Notes under the pieces: generated by a model
The model's input: only the letters and a program-made list of their open reading frames with translations
Databases searched by the model: none
What the model was told of the DNA's origin: nothing
From: Candidatus Rokuibacteriota bacterium
GTDB taxonomy: Bacteria; Methylomirabilota; Methylomirabilia; Rokubacteriales; CSP1-6
Reading direction: 5' to 3'
Length of the DNA stretch: 64,000 nucleotides
NCBI GenBank assembly: GCA_016184365.1
Contig: JACPCW010000085.1
Location: 1-64,000, forward strand
Shown here: piece after piece, positions 47,252-56,119 of the stretch
Position numbering within the stretch: position 1 is the first letter of the stretch
Layout: each line of letters begins with the position of its first letter
Translations under genes and position numbers: made by a program

Positions 47252-47646
47252 AGCGGCTGCCGCCCCGCGAAACCTTCGTCGAGGCCGTGCCAGAACCGGA
47301 TCGCGGTCTCGCCGTACTTCCAGCAGAGATTCACCTCGCGGCCTTCGCGCAGATGCGGAAAGTCGACGAGGCCCTGCCCGAGATCCTTGACGACACCGCC
47401 GAGCGCGCCGATCGCCTTCAGCCGCGCCTGGACTTCCGCCAGCAATCGCTCGAGGCGCGCCGCGTCCTCGCGCCACGACGCCGACGGCATGCCGCCGCCG
47501 GCCATCGTGAGCCGCTGGCGCTCCTCGCGGACGCGTTCGCCGAGCGCCTGCACCGCACCGTGGCGGTCCATGACCTCGCCCATCAGCCGCGTGAGATCGG
47601 GAACGAGCGCCTCGACTTCCTCCGGACTGAAGTAGCGATCAGCCAC
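47248..47646 (-). CDS. DUF2203-like protein
   Basis: [23 protein letters not shown]...[50 protein letters not shown]. Confidence 0.85.
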   Translation of the reverse strand: [132 protein letters not shown]

Positions 47647-48370
47647 GCAGGCCGCCTTCGACGAACACCGCGTGGACTTCCTTCGGTCCGTGCACGCCGC
47701 GCGTCAGCGTCAGCTCGATGTCGGCCGTGCGGCTCGGACCGGTGATGAAGTTGATCATCGCGCCCCAGTCGCCGCCCTCGGCATGCCACGCTTCGAGGAA
47801 CACGCCGGCCTGCTCCAGCGATTCGACGAGCACCGACGGATCGAAGACGGCGACATGGCACGGCGGCAGCAGCGACGTCGACCGGGGCCGGCCGGCTCCG
47901 GACCGCAACACCATCGTGCCCATCTCGGCGATCGCGAGATCCACGCCGGTCAGCCCGAGCGCTGCCGTCGCCGATGCCGCGCGCAGCTCGCGGCGTTCGG
48001 CATCCGTCGCGCCGAGCGATACGGCGCGAACCGCGAGCCCTTCGCTCACCAGGCCGGCCTCGACGTCCGCGCCGATCCCGGCCGCGTGCCACGCGACGAG
48101 ATCACGGGCGTCGCGCTCCCGCGCGATCGCGCCGACGGCGCGGGGGATGTCCGACGCCGTCGCGACGCGGTGGAAGACCCCGCCCACGCGCTCGAATTCC
48201 GTGCGGAATCGCTCCAGCGTGTCCGGCCATCGCTCGGCGAGCTGGCGACGAATGATGTCAGCCGCTTCGACCGGTCGCGCCGGACGCTCGGAGACGCGCG
48301 ACGGGAACGACCCGCGCGTCTTGCCCATCTCGGCGCGGATGCGGTCGAGGAACTGCGCCCGCGTCGTCAT
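47639..48370 (-). CDS. lutC: LutC/YkgG family lactate utilization protein
   Basis: TGVDLAIAEMGTMVLRSGAGRPRSTSLLPPCHVAVF; MINFITGPSRTADIELTLTRGVHGPKEVHAVFVE. Confidence 0.88.
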   Translation of the reverse strand: MTTRAQFLDRIRAEMGKTRGSFPSRVSERPARPVEAADIIRRQLAERWPDTLERFRTEFERVGGVFHRVATASDIPRAVGAIARERDARDLVAWHAAGIGADVEAGLVSEGLAVRAVSLGATDAERRELRAASATAALGLTGVDLAIAEMGTMVLRSGAGRPRSTSLLPPCHVAVFDPSVLVESLEQAGVFLEAWHAEGGDWGAMINFITGPSRTADIELTLTRGVHGPKEVHAVFVEGGLRG

Positions 48371-49791
48371 CGCGCGCGCTCCCGTTCGAGCTCCGCCCAC
48401 TGCTCCTGGAATGTCCGCGGCGCGACGGCGGGGAGATCGCGCGACCGGGTCCACTCACCGAACGCGAGTGGGACGCGGCGAATCGCGCCGTCGCGCGCGA
48501 ACGGCCGCTGCGCGATTCGCCCGAAGGAGCGTGCGAGCCGGTAGAGCGCCGGGCGCGTCAGGACCTTCCCGAGGATCGTGAACGCGACGCGCTCGGTCCA
48601 CGGCGCGATGCGCTGCTCGTTCACTTCCTTCCGGAGCGTCACGAGCATCCTCGGAATGTCGATCCGTACCGGGCACGCGTCGGCGCACGCGCCGCACAGC
48701 GACGACGCGTGCGCGAGGTCCTTCACGGAGGTCGGGCCGTTCAGCATCGCCGTGAGCAGAATGCCGATCGGGCCCGGATACGTGTACCCGTACGCGTGGC
48801 CGCCGATCTGTCGATACACCGGGCAGACGTTCAGGCACGCGCCGCAGCGCAGGCAGGAGAGCGCCTCGCGCAGCGGTCCGGCGATCTGTGGGATGCGGCC
48901 GTTGTCGAGGAGGACGAGGTGAAACTCGTCCGGGCCCTCGAGCTCGGCCGCACGCTTCGGTCCCTGCACCAGCGTCGTGTAGACGCTCAACCGCTGTCCC
49001 GTCGCGCTCCGCGCGAGGATCGCGAGGAACACGACGAGATCCGTCATCGAGGGAATGACCTTTTCGACGCCCATCACCGCGATGTGAACGCGCGGCAGCG
49101 ACGTCGACATCCGGCCGTTCCCCTCGTTGGTCACGAGCACGACCGAGCCGGTCTCGGCCACGGCGAAGTTCGCGCCGGTGATGCCGAGGTCGGCGGCGAG
49201 GAACTTCTCGCGCAGCTCCTCGCGCGCCACGCGCGTCAGGATCTCCGGGTCGTCGGACAGGCCGGGGCGCCGGAGCTCCCTCGCGAAGAGCTCCGCGACC
49301 TGGCCGCGGGTCTTGTGGATCGCGGGCGCGATGATGTGCGAGGGACGCTCGTGCGCGAGCTGGATGATGTACTCACCGAGGTCGGTCTCGATCGGCGCCA
49401 CGCCCGCCGCTTCGAGCGCCTCGTTCAGGTGAATCTCCTCCGTCGCCATCGACTTCGCCTTCACGGCGGTCCGCGCGCCGGTGCGCCGTGCGATGCCGAG
49501 CACGATGGCGCGCGCTTCCTCCGCGGTCGTCGCGAAGTGGACGTGACCGCCGCGCCGCTCGATCTCGTCGATCAGGCGATCGAGATGGCGATCGAGCTGC
49601 TGGAGCGTCGCTTCCTTGATCTCGCGCGCGCGGTCGCGCAGGCGGTCGCCCTCGGGCAGGTTCTCGAAGGCCTCGCGCCGCAGGACGATGAACTTCGTCG
49701 TCGCGATGTCGAGCGCCTGCTGGAGGAAGCGGTCGCCGAGCGCGCGGCCCGTTCGCTCGCGAAACGGTGTGGCGAGCTCGGGCTCACTCAT
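48367..49791 (-). CDS. lutB: LutB/LldF-type iron-sulfur protein
   Basis: KAKSMATEEIHLNEALEAAGVAPIETDLGEYIIQLAHERPSHIIAPAIHKTRGQVAELF; two CxxCxxCxxxC clusters CLRCGACLNVCPVY and CGACADACPVRID. Confidence 0.92.
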   Translation of the reverse strand: MSEPELATPFRERTGRALGDRFLQQALDIATTKFIVLRREAFENLPEGDRLRDRAREIKEATLQQLDRHLDRLIDEIERRGGHVHFATTAEEARAIVLGIARRTGARTAVKAKSMATEEIHLNEALEAAGVAPIETDLGEYIIQLAHERPSHIIAPAIHKTRGQVAELFARELRRPGLSDDPEILTRVAREELREKFLAADLGITGANFAVAETGSVVLVTNEGNGRMSTSLPRVHIAVMGVEKVIPSMTDLVVFLAILARSATGQRLSVYTTLVQGPKRAAELEGPDEFHLVLLDNGRIPQIAGPLREALSCLRCGACLNVCPVYRQIGGHAYGYTYPGPIGILLTAMLNGPTSVKDLAHASSLCGACADACPVRIDIPRMLVTLRKEVNEQRIAPWTERVAFTILGKVLTRPALYRLARSFGRIAQRPFARDGAIRRVPLAFGEWTRSRDLPAVAPRTFQEQWAELERERAR

Positions 49792-50521
49792 TGGGCGCCA
49801 GCACCTCGGCGAGATGGAGCGCGCGCAGGCGGGAGCCCCGTCGTCCGAGCCCGCCGCGCATCTGCATGAGGCACCCCGCGTCGCACGCGACCAGGCAGTC
49901 GGCGCCGCTCGCTTCGAGGTTCTTCAGCTTGCGGTCGAGGATCGCCGTCGACACTTCGGGCAGCCGGACCGAGAACGAGCCGCCGAACCCGCAGCACTCG
50001 TCCGAGGCCGGGAGCTCGACGAACTCCGCGCCTTCGAGAGATCTCAGTATTGCGCGCGGCGATTCGGACTCGTGGAGGCCACGGAGCAGGTGGCAGGAGT
50101 CGTGATAGGCGATGCGGCCGCGGATCTCGCTTCGGAACCGCGTGCGCCCGAGGCCGCGTACGAGAAACTGCGACAGCTCCCACGTCTTCGCCGCCAGCGC
50201 GTCGGCATCACGCCGCTCGGCGGGATCCGTGAACAGGCTCGGGTACTCGTGCTTCACCATGAAGGCGCACGAGCCCGACGGCACGACGACGGCTTCGGCG
50301 TCCTTGAAGAGCGCGATCGTCCGGCGCGCGACGTCGGTGGCGTCCGCATGGTAGCCGCTGTTGAAGAGCGGCATGCCGCAGCACGTCTGACCGGCGGGAA
50401 ACTCGACGGTGACGCCGAGACCGCGCAGCAGGCGCACGATGCGCACGCCGACCTCGGGATAGAACAGATCCCCGAGGCACGTCACCATGAAGGCGACTCT
50501 TGAAACTGGGGGCCCCGACAT
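49784..50521 (-). CDS. lutA: LutA-type (Fe-S)-binding oxidoreductase subunit
   Basis: SRVAFMVTCLGDLFYPEVGVRIVRLLRGLGVTVEFPAGQTCCGMPLFNSGY; YHDSCHLLRGL; ECCGFGGSFSVRLPEVSTAIL; start ATG lies within repeat R1-C. Confidence 0.88.
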   Translation of the reverse strand: MSGPPVSRVAFMVTCLGDLFYPEVGVRIVRLLRGLGVTVEFPAGQTCCGMPLFNSGYHADATDVARRTIALFKDAEAVVVPSGSCAFMVKHEYPSLFTDPAERRDADALAAKTWELSQFLVRGLGRTRFRSEIRGRIAYHDSCHLLRGLHESESPRAILRSLEGAEFVELPASDECCGFGGSFSVRLPEVSTAILDRKLKNLEASGADCLVACDAGCLMQMRGGLGRRGSRLRALHLAEVLAPNE

Positions 50522-50575
50522 GGCCCCCAGACCCCCGGACGCTCGACGGTCCCCGGGGAACCCGGGGCCCGTCTC
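50505..50575 (+). repeat. dispersed G/C-tract double-hairpin repeat, family R1 copy C
   Basis: ACTGGGGGCCCCGACATGGCCCCCAGACCCCCGGACGCTCGACGGTCCCCGGGGAACCCGGGGCCCGTC; second stem keeps pairing with changed sequence. Confidence 0.8.
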
Positions 50576-50589
50576 GGGATCGCCGGCGG

Positions 50590-50913
50590 TCATACGTGAG
50601 GCGGCGGTGGTGTGACGACCACCAGCACGACCAGCGGCGTGTCGCCGGCGTTCTCGATGCCGTGCGACGTGCCCGCGCGCGCGACGATCGCTTCGCCCGG
50701 CTCCAGGATCTCCTGCGCGCCGTCGACACCGAACCGGCCGCGCCCTTCGACGACGTAGCAGATCTTGTCCTGATCGGCGTGGACGTGCGCCTTCTGCGAC
50801 TGGCCGGGGCCGAGGCAGTAGACGTCGAGCTGCGCGCGCGGTGTGGTCGCGAGCGCGGTCTTCGCCATCTTGTCGGGCGAGAGCTTCACGTGGTCCTTGA
50901 CCCTGATCTTCAC
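50590..50913 (-). CDS. cupin domain protein
   Basis: QKAHVHADQDKICYVVEGRGRFGVDGAQEILEPGEAIVARAGTSHGIENAGDTPLVVLVV. Confidence 0.88.
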   Translation of the reverse strand: MKIRVKDHVKLSPDKMAKTALATTPRAQLDVYCLGPGQSQKAHVHADQDKICYVVEGRGRFGVDGAQEILEPGEAIVARAGTSHGIENAGDTPLVVLVVVTPPPPHV

Positions 50914-52187
50914 GACGACACCTCCACGGCGCGATCCGCCGCGCGCGCCAGCAGCTCCACGGGATGCACGACCTCGACGTCGAGCCCGCGCTCGCGACAG
51001 CCCTTCGCGATCTGCATGAGACAGCCCAAATTTCCCGCGGCAATCACCCGGGCGCCCGTCTCGGCGATGCGCGCGACCTTCCGCTCGAGCAGCTGATCGG
51101 CGATCTCGGGATGCTGCAGATTGTAGACGCCGGCGCTTCCGCAGCAGAGGTCGCTCTCGGCGAGGTCGACGAGCTTCAGGCCCGGAATGCGCCGCAGCAG
51201 CGCGCGCGGCTCGACGCGAATCCGCTGGCCGTGCGCGAGATGACAGGCGTCGTGATACGTCACGGTCACGTCGAGCCGTCCGAGCGCCAGCTCCGCATCG
51301 GCGAGGAGCTCGCTCACGTCCTTGGTCATGAGCGCCATCCGACGCGCCGCCGGCGCGTCGAGCCAGTGGTCGTACTCCTTCATCGCCGACCCGCAGCCCG
51401 CGGCATTCGTGACGATCCAGTCGACGTCCGCCGGGAACGCCGCGGCGAGGTCGCGCGCGCGCGCGCGGAACGTGTCGAGCCGGCCGGCGTGCAGCTCGAG
51501 CGCGCCGCAGCACGGCTGCGACGCCGGGATCACGACGTCCCATCCGGCGAGCGACAGCAGGCGCGCCGTGTCGCGATTCACGCCGGGATAGAGATGGCGC
51601 TGGACACATCCGGTGAGAAGCCCCACCCGCCCGCGGCGTTTGCCGGCCGCCGGGATGAACTCGGGCAGCGGCGTCCCGGCGCGCGCATCGCGGCGGTCCG
51701 GCGCCAGCGCCTCGAGGGCGCGCAGTCGCGGAAACCGGTCGAGCACGCGGGACGTGCGCAGGAGCCGCCGCGCGCCCGACCGCTCGTACAGATCATGAAG
51801 ACGCAGGGCGCGTCCGACCCGCGTGGGATCCGGGAACACCGCGTAGATGACACGATCCAGCCAGCCCCGTCGCGGCGTCTCACGCTCGATCCGTCCGCGC
51901 GTCTCTTCGAGCAGCCGCCCGAACGGCACGCCGGACGGACAGGTCGTTTCGCACGCGCGGCAGCCGAGGCAGAGATCGAGGTGATGCGTCAGCGTCTCGG
52001 TCAGGCCGATGCGGCCTTCCGCGGCCGCGCGCATCAGATAGATGCGGCCGCGCGGCGAATCCATCTCCTCGCCGAGCGTCACGTACGTCGGGCATTGCGG
52101 CAGGCAGATGCCGCAGTGGACGCACTTGCGGAGATCCGCGAGCGACGGACCGTTGGTCGGCGGCGCGCCGTGCGTGTGCGTGCTCAC
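50910..52187 (-). CDS. glcF: glycolate oxidase iron-sulfur subunit
   Basis: KCVHCGICLPQCPTYVTLGEEMDSPRGRIYLMRA; CLGCRACETTCPSGVPFG; QPCCGALELHAG; CCGSAGVYNLQHPEIA. Confidence 0.92.
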   Translation of the reverse strand: MSTHTHGAPPTNGPSLADLRKCVHCGICLPQCPTYVTLGEEMDSPRGRIYLMRAAAEGRIGLTETLTHHLDLCLGCRACETTCPSGVPFGRLLEETRGRIERETPRRGWLDRVIYAVFPDPTRVGRALRLHDLYERSGARRLLRTSRVLDRFPRLRALEALAPDRRDARAGTPLPEFIPAAGKRRGRVGLLTGCVQRHLYPGVNRDTARLLSLAGWDVVIPASQPCCGALELHAGRLDTFRARARDLAAAFPADVDWIVTNAAGCGSAMKEYDHWLDAPAARRMALMTKDVSELLADAELALGRLDVTVTYHDACHLAHGQRIRVEPRALLRRIPGLKLVDLAESDLCCGSAGVYNLQHPEIADQLLERKVARIAETGARVIAAGNLGCLMQIAKGCRERGLDVEVVHPVELLARAADRAVEVSS

Positions 52188-53518
52188 AGACCGCCCACGA
52201 AGCGGCCGGCGTTCAGCACGCCGCGCGGATCGAACGTCTGCTTGATCGTGCGCGTGAGGTCCATGACGTGGGGATCGAGCGGGCCCCACGGATCGATCGC
52301 GGCGCGCGCCTCGCGCGGCCCGCCACGCACGACGACACTGCCGTCGTGATCGGCGACGATCGCGCGCAACCGCGTGACGAGCGATGCGACGGCGGCGGGC
52401 GCGGCACCTTTGACGACCGCGGTCAGCGCGCCCACCGTGCCACGGCCCGTCACGATCGACCGCGCGCCGCGGCCGAGCGTCGCCTCTTCGCGTCCGAACG
52501 CGCGCAGCGTCTCCGCGATGCGCGCGGGCAACGTCGCGATGTCGAGCGTGACGTCGCCGGCGGCCGGAGTGGTCACGCGTTCGAGGTCGTGCCAGAGCTC
52601 CATCGGGCGTTCGGTGACCGACGCGCCCGCGCCGCGGCCGATCGCGACGAGGCGCTCGCCCTGCTCGTGCACGGCATCGGCGACGCTGCCGAACGAGACG
52701 GCCAGCGCGGCCTTCGCGTCCCCGGCGCCGAAGCCGGCGAGCGCGAGCGTGTCGAGCACGTCCACGCGCGTGGGCTGCAGCGCCGAATCGATCAGCGCAT
52801 CGAGGCACGCCTGGATCATTTCGAGCGACGGCCCGGTCACGAACCACGTGCGCTCGGTCTCGGGCAGCGGATGGAGCCGCAGCGTGAGCTCCGTCAGCAC
52901 GCCGAGCGTCCCGAGCGCGCCGACCATCAGCTTCGGCACGTCGTAGCCCGTCACCGACTTCACGACTTTCGCGCCGCCCCAGGTCACGACGCCGTCCGCC
53001 TGGACGAATCGGACACCGAGCAGGAGATCCCGCATGGTGCCGTACCGCGCGCGCCACGGACCGCTCGCGTTCGTCGCGGTGACGCCGCCGACGCTCCGGC
53101 GTCGCCAGCCAACCGGGTCGAGCGGCAGCGCCTGCCGCCTGGGCCCGAGCACCGTCTCGTTCAACGTGCCGAGCGTGATGCCGGCCTCGACGCTCGCGGT
53201 GAGGTCGTCGGGGCTCCACTCGAGCACGCGGTCGAGGCCGGTCATGTCCAGCACGAGGTCGACGCGCACCGGCGGGGTGCCGGCGTCGAGCGACGTCCCC
53301 CGCGCTCGCGGCGCGACGACGAGGCGTTCCTCGTGCGCGAGCACGAGCACGTGCGCGACCTGCTCCGTCGACGACGGACGGACGACCGCGCGCGGCACGA
53401 CACCGTCGAGTGCGGCCGCCGAGGTCCGCGCGGCGTCGTCGCTGACCGCATCACGGCCCACGATCGCGGCGAGCGCGGCGCCGAGCGAGCGCACGGACGT
53501 CGCCACCCCTACACCCAC
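52184..53518 (-). CDS. glcE: glycolate oxidase FAD-binding subunit
   Basis: FAD-binding PCMH features VVAPRARGTSLDAGTPPVRVDLVLDMTGLDRVLEWSPDDLTASVEAGITLGTLN; GGVTATNASGPWRARYGTMRDLLLGVRFV. Confidence 0.9.
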   Translation of the reverse strand: MGVGVATSVRSLGAALAAIVGRDAVSDDAARTSAAALDGVVPRAVVRPSSTEQVAHVLVLAHEERLVVAPRARGTSLDAGTPPVRVDLVLDMTGLDRVLEWSPDDLTASVEAGITLGTLNETVLGPRRQALPLDPVGWRRRSVGGVTATNASGPWRARYGTMRDLLLGVRFVQADGVVTWGGAKVVKSVTGYDVPKLMVGALGTLGVLTELTLRLHPLPETERTWFVTGPSLEMIQACLDALIDSALQPTRVDVLDTLALAGFGAGDAKAALAVSFGSVADAVHEQGERLVAIGRGAGASVTERPMELWHDLERVTTPAAGDVTLDIATLPARIAETLRAFGREEATLGRGARSIVTGRGTVGALTAVVKGAAPAAVASLVTRLRAIVADHDGSVVVRGGPREARAAIDPWGPLDPHVMDLTRTIKQTFDPRGVLNAGRFVGGL

Positions 53519-54954
53519 GTGCCTTCGGGCAGCGCCGGCCGGTGCGGACGGAATCCTTCACCGCACGCGGGATGCGACGGGAGCAGCTTGCGCGGATTCA
53601 TGAGGCCGTCGGGATCGAACGCCCGGCGCAGGCGGTACATGAAGTTCAGGTCGGCTTCGGCGTACTGCAACGTCAGGTGCCTCGCCTTGTCGAAGCCGAT
53701 GCCGTGCTCGCCGGTGACGCTGCCGCCGAGCGCGATGCACGCGAGGAGCAGCTCCTCGTTGGCGGCCTTGGCGCGCTCGAGCTCGTCGCCGTTGCTCTCG
53801 TCGTAGCAGATGAGCGGGTGGAGATTGCCGTCGCCGGCGTGAAAGACGTTCGCGAAGAGCACGCGGTGCCGCTCGCTGATGGCCCGCATCTCGCGCATGA
53901 TCTGCGGCAGCTTGGACCGCGGCACGACGGCGTCCTGCAGCAGGAAGCTCGGCGCGATGCGGCCGATGGCGCCCGCCGCCTCCTTCCGTCCCTTCCAGAG
54001 CAGCGCCCGCTCCGCGTCGTCGCGCGCGACGCGCACGTCGAGCGAGTCGCGCGCGCGGCAGATCGCGGCGACGTGATCCGCCTGCACCGTGACTTCCGCC
54101 GCGGGCCCGTCGAGCTCGATCAGGAGCACGGCCCCGGCGTCTTTGGGGTATCCGGCGCCGATCCCTTCTTCGATCGCGCGGATCATGACGTCGTCGAGCA
54201 TCTCGAGCGCGGCCGGGATGATGCCGGCGGCGATGATCGCCGACACGGCTTCCGACGCCGTCTCGATGTCGGAGAACGTCGCGAGGATCGTCTTCACCGC
54301 CTCGGGGACGTGGAGCAGCCGGACGGTCACGGCGGTGACGACACCGAACGTGCCTTCCGCGCCGATCGCCGCGCCGGTCAGGTCGTAGCCCGGCCGGTCG
54401 GCGACCTTGCCGCCGAGACGAAGCACGTCGCCGCGACTCGTCACGATCTCGAGGCCGAGGACGTGATTGGTCGTGATGCCGTACTTCAGGCAGTGCGGGC
54501 CGCCGGCGTTCGTCGACACGTTGCCGCCGATCGACGACACCATCTGGCTGGAGGGATCGGGCGCGAAGAACCATCCGCGCGCCGCGACGGCCTTCGTCAG
54601 CATCAGGTTGATGAGCCCGGGCTCCACGACGGCGCAGCGGTTGCGCACGTCGATGTCGAGGATCCGAGTCATGCGGTTGAGGCCGATCATCACGCCACCG
54701 ATCGGCGCCATCGCCCCGCCGATGAGCCCGGTGCCGGAGCCGCGCGGAATGATCGGGACGGCGGCGGCGCGACACGCGCGGACGACGGCCTGCACCTGCT
54801 CGCGATCGGCGGGGAGCACGACGACGTCGGGCTCGCCCTTGTAGAAGACGTGCATGTCACATTCGTAGGTCATGCGACCTTCGTGCGACGTGACGATTCC
54901 GGATGCGCCGACGATCCGTTCGAGCTCGGTGACGAGCGACGAGGATACTGTCAT
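53509..54954 (-). CDS. glcD: glycolate oxidase FAD-linked subunit
   Basis: PIIPRGSGTGLIGGAMAPIGGVMIGLNRMTRILDID; SSIGGNVSTNAGGPHCLKYGITTNHVLGLEIVTSRG; FHAGDGNLHPLICYD; GSVTGEHGIGFDKARHL. Confidence 0.95.
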   Translation of the reverse strand: MTVSSSLVTELERIVGASGIVTSHEGRMTYECDMHVFYKGEPDVVVLPADREQVQAVVRACRAAAVPIIPRGSGTGLIGGAMAPIGGVMIGLNRMTRILDIDVRNRCAVVEPGLINLMLTKAVAARGWFFAPDPSSQMVSSIGGNVSTNAGGPHCLKYGITTNHVLGLEIVTSRGDVLRLGGKVADRPGYDLTGAAIGAEGTFGVVTAVTVRLLHVPEAVKTILATFSDIETASEAVSAIIAAGIIPAALEMLDDVMIRAIEEGIGAGYPKDAGAVLLIELDGPAAEVTVQADHVAAICRARDSLDVRVARDDAERALLWKGRKEAAGAIGRIAPSFLLQDAVVPRSKLPQIMREMRAISERHRVLFANVFHAGDGNLHPLICYDESNGDELERAKAANEELLLACIALGGSVTGEHGIGFDKARHLTLQYAEADLNFMYRLRRAFDPDGLMNPRKLLPSHPACGEGFRPHRPALPEGTWV

Positions 54955-55034
54955 CGCGTGTTCGAGCGCCGGCTTCGCCGGCGCAACCCTCTCAGGCAGG
55001 CTGGAGCGGCGCGACCGATCAACCCCCCGCCCGC

Positions 55035-55085
55035 CGAGCGGTGGGGGGGGTTGGGGGAGGAGCGGCGCTCGCTCCCCCCCAACTC
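55035..55085 (-). repeat. G/C-tract hairpin repeat, family R2 copy B
   Basis: minus strand: GAGTTGGGGGGGAGCGAGCGCCGCTCCTCCCCCAACCCCCCCCACCGC; immediately after korB stop. Confidence 0.75.
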
Positions 55086-55087
55086 AA

Positions 55088-56119
55088 TCAAATCTTCCAG
55101 GTATCGCCGGAGGTCAGGAGCTTCGCGATCTCGCCGGGACCGCGATCGGAGATCGCCCGGCGCTCCTGCTCGAGCAGCACGTCCTCGTAGACCGGCCCCT
55201 CGATCGCCGACAGCACGCCGATCGGCACGGGGAAGTCCGGCGCGAAGAGATCCGCGATGAGCTTCGCCGCGTTGACGTTCTTCTCGTCGTGGACCCAGAG
55301 CGCGCTTTCCGGCACGTCCTTCGCCTTCACGACCGTCGGCACCACGCCGTCCATGATGACCGCGCGGCGATCGTCCGGCGGGCCGAAGAGCAGCGGCTTG
55401 CCGTGCTCGAGCCGCAGCTCGAACTGGAGCTTCGACTCCTTCTCGTAGACGACGTTCCAGGCGCCCTCGTTGTAGACGGGGCAGTTCTGGAGGATCTCGA
55501 GGAACGCCGTGCCCTTGTGCAGGGCGGCGCGCTTGAGCATCGCGTCCATGTGCGGGATGTTCCGGTCGACCGTGCGGGCAACGAAGGTGGCGCCGCAGCC
55601 GAGCGCGAACGCGAGCGGGTTGATCGGGCGGTCGGCCGAGCCCATCGGCGTCGACTTCGTGACCTTCCCGAGCTCGCTCGTCGGCGAGTACTGGCCCTTC
55701 GTCAGCCCGTAGATCCGGTTGTTGAAGAGGAGGATCGTCACGTCCACGTTGCGGCGGAGGATGTGCAGCATGTGGTTGCCGCCGATCGACAGCCCGTCGC
55801 CGTCACCCGTGACGAGGAACACCTTCACGTCCGGGCGCGCGAGCCGGAGACCGGTGGCGATCGCGGGCGCGCGGCCATGGATCGTGTGGAACCCGTACGT
55901 GTTCATGTAGTACGGGAACCGGCTCGAGCAGCCGATGCCCGAGATGAACACGATGTTCTCTCTCGGCACGCCGAGGTCGGGCATCGACTTCTGGATCGCC
56001 GACAGGATCGCGTAGTCCCCGCAGCCGGGGCACCACCGCACGTCCTGGTCGGACTCGAAGTCCTTCTTGGTGTACTTCGGCGCCGCTGCGGCCCCCGCCC
56101 CGGTGCCCAACGAGCTCAT
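55088..56119 (-). CDS. korB: 2-oxoacid:ferredoxin oxidoreductase subunit beta
   Basis: VRWCPGCGDYAILSAIQKSMPDLGVPRENIVFISGIGCSSRFPYYMNTYGFHTIHGRAPAIATGLRLARPDVKVFLVTGDGDGLSIGGNHMLHILRRN. Confidence 0.93.
   Translation of the reverse strand: MSSLGTGAGAAAAPKYTKKDFESDQDVRWCPGCGDYAILSAIQKSMPDLGVPRENIVFISGIGCSSRFPYYMNTYGFHTIHGRAPAIATGLRLARPDVKVFLVTGDGDGLSIGGNHMLHILRRNVDVTILLFNNRIYGLTKGQYSPTSELGKVTKSTPMGSADRPINPLAFALGCGATFVARTVDRNIPHMDAMLKRAALHKGTAFLEILQNCPVYNEGAWNVVYEKESKLQFELRLEHGKPLLFGPPDDRRAVIMDGVVPTVVKAKDVPESALWVHDEKNVNAAKLIADLFAPDFPVPIGVLSAIEGPVYEDVLLEQERRAISDRGPGEIAKLLTSGDTWKI

Noticed and set aside
52188-53219. Long N-terminal part of the 769-aa ORF containing GlcF
   Set aside because: Arg-rich out-of-frame translation of glcE; GlcF starts at GTG 52187.
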